Shown: positions 56,631-64,000 of the stretch, one piece after another | Layout of the letters: every line of letters starts with the position of its first letter | Numbering within the stretch: the stretch's first letter is position 1 | Assembly: GCF_016808335.1 (NCBI RefSeq) | Contig: NC_053140.1 | Location: 27,708,086 to 27,772,085, forward strand | DNA from: Panicum virgatum | Taxonomy: Eukaryota > Streptophyta > Magnoliopsida > Poales > Poaceae | Direction of reading: 5' to 3' | Length of the DNA stretch: 64,000 bases | Program-made: the position numbers and the translations under genes | The notes under the pieces: generated by a model | Told to the model about the DNA's origin: nothing | The model's input: the letters and a program-made list of their open reading frames with translations, nothing else | Database searches by the model: none

Positions 56631-57149
56631 GGCATGCCAAAGAAGCATGACCCAGCAAATAAAGTCAGACATGAAAAGGAGCATGTATTTATCTGTGCAC
56701 TAACCTGATCAGTCGTAAATATGAGTATAACCCTGTGGATCCAATATTTGACCTTGCAACAGATTTGAGTCAAGCAGATGACATTCTACCTCATCCATCA
56801 AAACTTCACTCATACCATCAGAGCCGGTGAGGTAAAATAGGGGATAAATGCTGGTAAGGAGCTATGAGCGACTCTGAGAGACCCATGGAAGAAAGTAAGA
56901 CCATGAACATCTTCTCTGTGAAAATTCTTTCAAAAATCCCCAAGTCTGGCAACATGACAGGATGACACTTGAAGCCAAGATCATTCCGTTCTTCAACAAC
57001 TAAAGATATCATGGTAGACACATTCATGTTCACAAGCAAGAGCAAGGTATGGAATAACTTTTGTGCAGGATATTCTATCAGGAAGTTACCACTTCACCTC
57101 AGTCCTGACCTTTACTCGGGACGAGCAAAGGACCAAGTGTGGGGGATCT
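55747..57149 (+). other. F 3' non-coding region with second G-tract, GA repeats and purine tract
   Basis: AGTGTG plus eight G at 55954-55968 lies about 210 bp after the late ORF stop. A second tract AAGTGTGGGGGATCT (57135-57149) directly precedes the 3' LTR and is the likely polypurine tract. (GA)n at 56515-56544 and 56581-56628 are each followed by an almost identical 27-bp GATGGCATGCCAAAGA-type unit, a tandem duplication. No gene seen. Confidence 0.7.
56515..56655. repeat. Duplicated (GA)n plus 27-bp unit
   Basis: (GA)15 and (GA)24 arrays, each followed by the same unit (56549-56576 and 56629-56656) with one difference. The two copies show recent slippage. Confidence 0.85.
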
Positions 57150-58455
57150 TGTTGACGATCACTAATGACCAATTTTGACCATCAACTCCTGCACAAAAAG
57201 GAACCAAAATGTGAAATAAATGCTAGGATAGATTTATTTACTAACGAATTCCACAGATGATGTTATAGAATGTGTGATGTTTGATTTATTTAGGGTTTAG
57301 GTGATTTTGAGCTAATTTTGCAGCATAATGGTGAGGTTTGATCCAAGACACGAAGTTCCGGCAAATCAGAATGCGACACGTGTCAGAATATGGAGTAAAG
57401 GGCCCACCAGAGCAAGAAACTAGCACAACAGAAGCCAATCCCCGTGACATTGACAAGTGGGCCCAGGAAGTGACCCACAGACCAAAGTGCAAGGTCGGTG
57501 GGCCCACTAGGGGTTTGGCCGACCAAGCAGGCCGGCCGACCTACCCGTAGGCCCCACCGCCTTCAGGTTCCACGTGGAGGTTGTTGATTGGTTGCTCATG
57601 TCGGTTTGATGAGGCTTGGCTGCAACTCACCCCGTGGCTCCTTCCTATAAATACAAAGGGGGGGTAGAGGAATGGACACACACACACAACACACACATCA
57701 CACCCTCTCAACTCACCTTTCTCCCTTGGAGCTTGCGGACTTCATCCTAGATGCTTAGGTAGACTAGGAGGTGTAGAAGAAGAGGAGGAGAGTGAGGAGG
57801 AGTCGCGGGAAGTGCCGGGTCTATCGGCACCCTTCTCCGCTTGTACCTCGACGGATGCTTATTCGATTGTAAGTGTTCGAGACTTTCTTTGTTTGTTTAT
57901 TTAGAATTAGAGTTTAGATCGCAAGTTATCATCTCTGCCTTATATTAGTTGATGTGTATGCTAGCAAGTAGAATTTGATCTTAGCTTAAGACCCCGGATA
58001 GAAAAGGGTAGTCTTGGCCAGGGCTAAGGTTAGTAGGGAAAGGCGTAGACGTGGTGTCTAGACTAGACTATACCACTCAGTTGTCTGATAGTCCCACGGT
58101 TTGTAGAGGTAGCTGGCAGGTGGTGACAGCCCTGTTCCAGCCCTAGTAATCCTCCTCGTCTGGATATTGGATAGAGCATATATTGGAGCTATTGGCTTCT
58201 ATAAGCCGATCGATACCTTTAGCTCGAAGTATAACGGCGACGTGATCTCTTCTTCTAGGCATAGATTCTAGATATAGAAAGTCCTCTCTTCTGTCTTCTC
58301 CACACCGGCGTGTGTGTCCTTGGATGAGCCGGAACCCGTAGATAGCGTACTCATGTTCCTTAGTGGATACAATACCCTGGAATACTCTTGGGTGAAAGCT
58401 ATAGCGGCATCTATGCGCTTGCAGATTTTATTCGTGAAGTTGCAAAATACCAACA
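57150..58455 (+). repeat. F 3' LTR (1306 bp)
   Basis: Starts TGTTGACGATCAC, ends ACCAACA; TATAAATA at 57646-57653; AGGCCGGCCGACC at 57529-57541. It shows the uninterrupted sequence at K's insertion point (CACTCAGTTGTCTGATAG near 58074). Confidence 0.92.
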
Positions 58456-58460
58456 CTTAC

Positions 58461-58501
58461 CCCCGTCTAGTTAGTCGGTTGATTAAGCTAGTATGGTTAT
58501 C
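58461..58501 (+). repeat. E 3' LTR, third piece
   Basis: 41 bp of E's LTR between F's CTTAC duplication and G; ends with G's target TTATC. Confidence 0.75.
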
Positions 58502-59075
58502 TGTAACACCCTAATTTAAATTTCAGCAGTTAATAATAAAATTAATTGGCTTTATTTAAATTTCTAAGGTTTATTGTGTTAGACTTGCATTTAATCTAAT
58601 TTTGTTCCTCAAGTAATTAAAATTCATCATAGGTTTAATTTTTTGTTGTTGCATCATGCTGGAGCATCTCTTTTATTTGATTGAGTGCTAGGGTTGAATT
58701 CAAATTTGAATTTGAATTCAATTTAGTTTGAGTGTGTTGGAAAAGAATAGAAAAGGAAAGAGGACCCAAACCCTTAACCCAGCCCAAACCCAGCCATGCA
58801 GCCCAACCCACCTCCTTTCTTTTCCGCGGCCCAACTGCTTCTCCCCGCTCGGCCTGCTCAGCTTCGGAGAGTCTTTACCGTATTTGTACTTCGCTTCCGC
58901 TGTATCAGACATTTTTGTCATTAATGTAATAAATAACATTCGTATTCGCTTTATTATATCTTTTTACGTGATATGTGCTGTGATATACTGTTCATTCTGT
59001 TGTATATACGTGTGACTTGATCCTGGCACGTATATGATTGCTCGGTTTATGTTCTTTTATAAACCGGGTGTTACA
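58502..59075 (+). mobile_element. G: 574-bp mini solo LTR of the Tekay family
   Basis: TGTAACACCCTAATTT...GGGTGTTACA with perfect TTATC duplications (58497-58501, 59076-59080). It has the first 340 bp and the last 220 bp of the 3.5-kb LTR, joined near 58857 (GGCCTGCTCAGCTTCGGAG), and lacks the GC-rich promoter zone, the candidate exons and the dual-hairpin block. It keeps AATAAA near 58929. Confidence 0.9.
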
Positions 59076-59080
59076 TTATC

Positions 59081-59222
59081 ATTTGATTTACGATACTCTT
59101 TACCACAGTGCTTCCCTGAGGAAAAAATCGATACCCTAGAATACTCCATGGTGAAGTGCTACAGCGGTGATTCTATGTGCTTGCGGAATTAATATTCTAT
59201 TGGGGCATAAGAAACGCCAACA
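59081..59222 (+). repeat. E 3' LTR, last piece
   Basis: Ends GAAACGCCAACA at 59222. The block CCTAGAATACTCCATGG...TACAGCGG matches the LTR ends of A and F. Confidence 0.8.
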
Positions 59223-59437
59223 AGCACCTCTTGTCCTCTTTCCATAGACATTACTAGGAATCTGTACACTTCAAAAGGGAGAATTCACAAGCATTCAATA
59301 AATTAAGCAAGAGGGAAATAGTGCGGCTTCTAATAAGCAGTGCAAACATATTAGCTGATAAGAACCCACTAATGTCAATATCGTTCATTATTCGCACTTG
59401 TATAAGATCCGATGAGGAGGTACTGACCGACGAGAGT
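59223..59437. other. Sequence right of E, no gene seen
   Basis: AT-rich, no ORF or repeat recognised. The first five bases after E are AGCAC, the expected right copy of E's target duplication. Confidence 0.5.
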
Positions 59438-59780
59438 GTAGCAGATCCGGTGCTACGGGATTCGTCGAAGGGGTAGCAGATCTGGTGAGCCTGCCATCGT
59501 CGATGTTGTAGCAGAGCCAGTGCGACGGGATTTGTCGAACGGGTAGTAGATCCGGTGAGCGGGCCGTCATCGAAGGGGTGGCAGATCTGGTGAGTGGGCC
59601 GTCATCGACGTTGTAGCAGATTTGGTGGGACGGGATTCGTTGAAGGGGTAGCAGATCCGGTGCGCCACCTATCGTCGATGTTGTAGCAGATCCGGTGCGA
59701 CAAGCTTCGTCGAAGCGGAAGCAGCTCCGATGCGCTCAACGTCGTCAACGAGGTGGCAGCTTCAGCTTTGGTGGAGATGA
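59438..59780. repeat. 35-bp minisatellite, about 10 units, with 70-bp higher order
   Basis: Units starting GTAGCAGATCCGGTG begin at 59438, 59473, 59508, 59543, 59578, 59613, 59648, 59683, 59718 and 59753, an exact 35-bp step. The second half of the unit alternates between a GGGATTCGTCGAAGG type and a CCATCGTCGATGTT type, so the original unit was probably a 70-bp dimer. 35 is not a multiple of three, and no frame is open across it. Confidence 0.9.
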
Positions 59781-60308
59781 GGGGCAGAGAGGAAAGGTGA
59801 GAGGTGGACTGGAGTGGAAATGCGCAACTGTTCAACCACTAGAGAGGGGGCCATGGATATGGGGAGCTGGGAGAGATTCTCACAAATACACTGGAGAGAT
59901 GGGGTAGCAGGTGCCGATGGGCCTTTTGCCCAAGGGGTACGAGGGACATTTCGCGCAATTGCTTTCGGCTTCAGCGGCAGAATTGGCGCCCGGTAAAATT
60001 CGAAACCACGGCACGGGTGTCGCACTGACCAATGGACCCCACACGTCGGTGTTAGTGGAATCCCTTTATGAATGCTGCGACCATTTGTTGGGAACATGAC
60101 TGTTTCTCTTTATTATATCCGATTTGAAGTTTGGATTAGCCTTTCTCCCTCGTAAAACATCGAAATTACTTGATTCTTTTTGTAAACTGCATATAAAATC
60201 AAAGTCTTTTACTATGGAAACACACTTTTTTTTGAAATTGCCATTGTTCTTCTAGTCAAGCAAAAGCTGATGCTAGGAATGTGGAAACCAACACCTAATC
60301 GTGACATT
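59781..60308. other. Sequence between minisatellite and GRF-like gene
   Basis: No convincing gene. It lies downstream (3') of the minus-strand gene, so part may be its 3' UTR. Short ORFs here (59814-59996, 59911-60099) have no recognisable domain. Confidence 0.4.
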
Positions 60309-60842
60309 CTACTTCAACAAATAACCAACTCCCATGGAAACAAGGGCTACAACAAACACACCGCAGAAAATCATAGCTTGTGTTAATCTCTCAACCTTTG
60401 CTTCCAATTCGTTGCTCTTCACTAAACCGTCACCGAGGGGTCCCATGGCAACAGAGTTCCCAGCAGCATGGATCTGCTCCACGGACTGGACTTCTTGATT
60501 CACATCTTGATCATCTAAACATAGCTGGACCTTCTTTGCTTTAATGAAATCGTCCAAGTAACGCCTCTGCCATTTGAAGTCACCATAGGACTGCATGAAC
60601 AAGAAACCTATGGTTACACCCTATCAGAGATCTGAAAGCACAAAAACCAAATCAAAAATCAATTTACTGACCGGGCATTTCATATACACCCGACCGATGT
60701 TCAAATTCTCCTTCTGCGACTGGGCCTCACGCACCCTTGCACTCGAGCACTTCAGGCAAATCACCATGCGCAACCCAGTTTCCTCGCCAAGAAGCTCTAC
60801 CATCTGCCTTCGTCTAGATAAGGAATCTACAACACACGACAT
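60309..60842 (-). CDS. GRF-type zinc-finger-like protein with C-terminal membrane segment, two exons
   Basis: Exon 1 is 60842-60672 (57 codons from ATG), the intron is 60671-60591 (81 bp, GTCAGT...TTCATGCAG, phase 0), exon 2 is 60590-60309, ending TAG; about 150 residues. The finger begins CLKC and continues NIGRVYMKCP, then DFKWQRRYLDDF, like GRF fingers (C-x2-C, NPGR-x-F/Y-x-KC, FxWxxE/D). The position of the fourth Cys reads Gly-Asp, so metal binding is doubtful. The C-terminal half has a short heptad-like stretch (SNELEAKVERLTQAM) and a hydrophobic segment (about residues 128-148) at the very end, as in many small plant proteins of this kind whose role is unknown. A CACTA fragment starts about 120 bp upstream of the ATG. 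It could be a captured or decaying copy. Confidence 0.65.
60591..60671 (-). other. Intron of the GRF-like gene
   Basis: 81 bp, donor CCCG/GTCAGT, acceptor TTTCTTGTTCATGCAG/TCC. It splits the finger between KCP and SYGDFKW. Confidence 0.65.
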
Positions 60843-60959
60843 CCTTTTGTGCCAGCGGCAATTGCGGGTGGTGAGCAGGGGCAGATTCCAATGGCAATGG
60901 CTGGCGGCAAGCAGAGTAGCAGCAGGGAGGTGCGTCTAACTCGGGTCCGGGCTCTCGGG

Positions 60960-61366
60960 TTGTCCTAAAGGATAAGGCAGGGACAAAAGGGCTAAGCAAA
61001 GAAGAAAAGGAAAGCATGTTTGAATGCTTGAGTAGTGTCAAGGTCCCATCTGGATACTCATCGAATATAAAAGGAATCCTAAATTTGCAAGAGAAGAAAT
61101 TGACAAAACTAAAGTCTCACGACTACCACGTGCTTATGATTGAACTTCTTCCCATTGTGCTGCGGGGGCTTCTTCCTGAGAACGTGCGATTAACCATCTT
61201 GAAGCTATGTACCTTGCTCAATGCAATTTCTCAAAAAGTAATTGACCCAGTCAATCTGACAAAGCTACAGAATGATGTGGTACAATGTCTTGTTGGATTT
61301 GAGCTGATATTTCCACCACCATTCTTCAACATTTTGACACATCTTTGTTGGCATTTCTTAAGTTGA
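60960..61366 (+). pseudogene. CACTA (En/Spm-type) transposase fragment, DUF4218-like
   Basis: Open frame from about 60960: KGLSKEEKESMFECLSSVKV, PSGYSSNIKGILNL, LKSHDYHVLMIELLPIVLRG, LLPENVRLTILKLC, LNAISQKVIDP. This order (PSGYSSNI...LKSHDxHVL...LPIxLRGxLPxxVR) is typical of the domain downstream of the transposase in CACTA elements. It stops at TGA/TAA soon after FFNILTHLCWH (61364), and the rest is missing. Terminal CACTA repeats are not seen, and H begins 42 bp further on. It lies head-to-head with the GRF-like gene. Confidence 0.85.
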
Positions 61367-61408
61367 TACCAGGTTTGCGATGACCTTGGTAACAACCTCA
61401 GAATTGCC

Positions 61409-62972
61409 TGTTGGTGGTCCTTAGTGCAATCACTAGAAATGAGGGTGCCAAACCCATCCTAACAACTGCACCCAAGGGGTGCCACTCTCGTGGTATAATC
61501 AATACGATTACACATGGATCCGCAAAGGGCACGGATATACCGTTGTACCATTTCACCCGGAGAGTAAGGGTATCATCATTTATTTGTGTCCCAAAGGATG
61601 GCGGCAGCAAAGGTATTGTACATAACATTAACCATGACATTGTACCTCAAGCAATAGGCAATACTTTAATAGGGGTAAGTCCAGGTAAATAATAGCAAGG
61701 GTAATGCGACACAGCACATATCCACACTCCAAGAGGAAGGAATAAAAGAGAGAAACTATAAAACAAAGGTCTACTCTATCCTATGTTAAGTAAGCTGGAG
61801 CTTAGGTTAGGTTAGGTGTCCTAATGCTTCTATCCAAAGCTGGGTCATGTTAGATCATGGTTAGGACTACAGGTGCCAGGAAAATGGGATAGCAGAGAGA
61901 AGGTCCCGCACCGGATTACATCCAGTCACATTACCTCTTTGCTTGAACTCCTACACCGAACCCGAATGTCAGGGAGTACGCTAAACGCAACACCGCTATT
62001 ATGCCGGACGGACAGGGCTGTCACCACCTGACATCTACCCCAGTCACACCGTCGAGCACGGTCATATCCGAAGGATCCCGCATACCTGAGCACCAGGCTC
62101 ATGTATGAAGTCACTACTCTAGTGCTCCCAGGTCTCCCACCCTTCGGATGGACGAGTAAAACACAAGAGCAAGCCCGAAAGCACAACGAACCTCTATCCG
62201 TACCCGGATCATCTGGCCTAACCAAGACCGTAGCATAACTCATGAACGAACTAATCATGGATTGATAAACTATCAAGATAGTAAAGCAACCATGGCACAA
62301 CTCTATATTATGAATAGAAGGCTGACAAGTCGGATACAAAGCCATACCAGGAGCTGAGGATTGCTCAACGACCCCGAGGATGACTTGCTCGCTAAAGAAG
62401 AACTAGCCTAGCTCCACTACCTAGCTAAGAGAGCAAGAGAGAGGAGATCCTTCTTGGAGAGAATGGAATGAAGTGTGTGTGTCTTGAGGGGGGAGAGGCC
62501 CTATTTATAGCTCTACAGGTCGGTTTCCCGCCAATGCACATATGGAAGGTGATCAGGTGTCTTGGCAGCCACTCCTCCTCGAAATGCATCTGGACGGGAG
62601 CCAGGCTAGGTTCGGCTGACCTAGGGGGTCGGCCGACCCCACCTGGCAGGCCCTCGTCCTTATCCTTCTCTAGCAGGCTGGCATGTGGGCCCTGATATCT
62701 TTTCTTGTATGCATTATGCGTGGCACACCCATTTGCTCTGCCAGATAGGCCCTCTTTGTAAGGGAGTGACGCCGGATGCAATATTCTGTGTAGTTGTACG
62801 GCGTCTGCTACGTGTTTTAGTCTTATTCTCCTCTTGCTCATCTGAAATATACAAAACTCGAAAACAACTGTGGAGCGAGGTTAGTGATACAAATATGTGA
62901 GTAAGGCATGCAGTTTTCCTTTATTATTGAGTATAGTTGACGGGTGAAAATGGCACTTAAGCACCGTCAACA
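61409..62972 (-). repeat. H 3' LTR (about 1564 bp), Athila-like
   Basis: On the + strand it runs from TGTTGGTGG (complement of the CCAACA end seen in A, E and F) to CACCGTCAACA. In element direction it starts TGTTGACGGTGC with an inverted repeat in the first 38 bases. TATAAATAG on the minus strand at 62501-62509; GGTCGGCCGACC at 62629-62640 and GGTTCGGCTGACC at 62609-62621. The left end at 61409 is inferred from motif and length and is less certain than the right end. Confidence 0.72.
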
Positions 62973-64000
62973 ACTCCCCCAAGCTAGCCCTTTGCTCGTC
63001 CCGAGCAAAGTTTTAGACTTAGGTTGTTGATCAGGAGTTGCTACAATATCGAATTCCTGACTTATGCCCAAGGCACAACCGAGTGTTCTTACCTTTATTC
63101 TGAATAAGTTGGCCTTGTTCGCACCTTTTACCTTACTCCTATGGGGATTATAGCATCATCCTCATCTTTGGCGGTTGAGGGTCAGAACGGCTTTGTAGAG
63201 TACCACTTACCACTCCTTTGTTCAACCGTCAATCCGGAGGTTTCATAAAGTTTTTGAAAAGAAATTTTGTAAGTTCCTCGTGTGATTTCTCAGATCGCTC
63301 AAATGTGTTTCATTCCTCACCAAGGCCTTTTCATGTGCCTTTCTTTTCCATCCCACTTCTAATGGCTTTTTGGTGGATCTATAGGTATGGAGGATGTAAA
63401 GGCAACCTGCTTCTCATATTTTGCTAAGTCAAAGACCGGATCCAAAGGAGAAACAAGTCATAAGCCTTGATCAAGATGTGCAAGTGTGTGGATATTTTTG
63501 GTGGATGGTGGATAAAACTCCTTTATATGAATTCTCTCTCCCTTGTATATTTCTTTGGTATGGGCTATATTTTCTTTTTCTTTCTCTTTTTTTTTGACAT
63601 GCCTTGTGGGCATGTGGCATACCTTCTTTGGGTACGCATCTTTTATTTCTTCTTTTTGTATAGCCCATACATTATGATGATAACTTTGGAGAGAGATAGA
63701 CATGGTACAACTTGAAGTTTTATTTGTGGGTGGATGGATGTACTTGCTATCTTCCAAGTGTAGAAGTATAGCATGTGAGTGGGCATGTACGTGATCTTGA
63801 TCATGGGCGTATGAAGTGATTCTCTCAAAGGGTCACAACAATTTGACAAAGCTCAATGAGAAGACAAGCTGCATATGTAGAAAGGCTTTTCAAACTTGTA
63901 ACTCATATGGCTTTGGATGGGAAATGCATATCACCGAGGAACTATATTTTTGTATTTTTGAAAAGAAATACTCCAGATATCAAGCATCACGTAGGCGAAG
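61409..64000 (-). mobile_element. Element H: Athila-like element entering from the right
   Basis: 3' LTR followed, going right, by a purine tract (GCTAGCTTGGGGGAGT in element direction, 62973-62988) and about 1 kb of AT-rich 3' non-coding internal sequence, without a recognisable ORF, to the window edge. A CTTTGCTCGGGACGAGCAAAG inverted repeat (62990-63010) lies next to the tract; F has the related TTACTCGGGACGAGCAAAGG before its tract (57112-57131). Gag-pol would lie outside the window. Confidence 0.72.

Larger units (their letters stand above)
36290..58455 (+). mobile_element. Element F: Athila-like Ty3/gypsy element in E's 3' LTR
   Basis: TG...CA with perfect CTTAC duplications (36285-36289, 58456-58460). 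5' LTR 36290-42888 (split by K), primer site, gag, pro-pol, a late ORF (split by I), non-coding region, purine tract, and 3' LTR 57150-58455 (1306 bp). It belongs to the same family as A, with which it shares gag-pol at high similarity. Its coding region is broken and the RT lacks its catalytic loop, so it is dead. Confidence 0.93.
1..59222 (+). mobile_element. Element E: Athila-like Ty3/gypsy LTR retrotransposon, 3' part only, host of most other insertions
   Basis: The outermost element. Its own sequence is 8660-10695, 14188-14285 and a 3' LTR in four pieces (14286-15554, 36123-36289, 58461-58501, 59081-59222), about 1.6 kb of LTR in all. The pieces join exactly once A, B2, D, F and G and their target duplications are removed. 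The LTR starts TGTTGATGG and ends CGCCAACA, and is preceded by a purine tract. The LTR end resembles those of A and F (a 'tacagcggt' block, then CCAACA), which supports one Athila-like superfamily. The 5' LTR, gag and pol are left of the window, so its own TSD cannot be checked; the right flank begins AGCAC. Confidence 0.85.

Noticed and set aside
56469..56773. Leu/Ser repeat proteins on the minus strand
   Set aside because: Translation of (GA)n microsatellites.
59438..59780. CRISPR-like array
   Set aside because: Units are contiguous with no unique spacers, and the setting is a plant nuclear genome.
61411..61692. A possible 93-codon gene in H's LTR region
   Set aside because: It lies at the end of an Athila-like LTR, with no domain and no conserved counterpart seen.
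63580..63720. Poly-T and T-rich stretch as a possible LINE or SINE tail
   Set aside because: No adjacent target duplication or LINE coding sequence; it lies in the AT-rich 3' non-coding part of H.

Overview
This is nuclear DNA from a grass (Poaceae; the element families and GC-rich LTRs look panicoid, but the species cannot be read from the sequence). About 95% of the window is LTR retrotransposon, inserted one inside another. I could order the layers because nearly every insertion has TG...CA ends and a 5-bp target-site duplication (TSD) on both sides.

The outer layer is element E, an Athila-like Ty3/gypsy element in + orientation. It enters from the left edge and ends at 59222; only about 3.7 kb of its span is its own sequence. 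Inside E, from left to right: A (Athila-like, -, <1-8659) carrying solo LTR B (-, 5101-8642) in its LTR; solo LTR B2 (+, 10696-14187) just before E's polypurine tract; then E's 3' LTR (begins 14286, ends 59222), itself hit three times. Those hits are D (Tekay-like, +, 15555-36117, internally deleted, with the complete Tekay-like element C, -, 16157-28221, in its 5' LTR), F (Athila-like, +, 36290-58455, with Reina-like K, -, 37164-42512, in its 5' LTR and CRM-like I, +, 48045-55503, in its late ORF), and G (+, 58502-59075, a 574-bp mini-LTR of the Tekay family).

Right of E lies about 2.2 kb that is not LTR element: a 35-bp minisatellite (59438-59780), a small two-exon GRF-type zinc-finger-like gene on the - strand (60309-60842), and a CACTA transposase fragment (60960-61366). 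This is cut at 61409 by another Athila-like element, H (-), that runs off the right edge.

No retrotransposon here has a fully open polyprotein. C is the youngest-looking: both LTRs are 3443 bp and nearly identical. Its gag contains a canonical 110-bp GT-AG intron, and its coding region is broken only by three UAG codons at positions where Gln is expected. The most unusual material is inside the 3.4-3.8 kb Tekay-family LTRs: a promoter-like GC-rich zone, a conserved two-exon ORF end, and an invariant 26-bp block that can form two mutually exclusive hairpins. Opposite-orientation LTRs of this family also lie close together, so read-through transcripts could form long double-stranded RNA.
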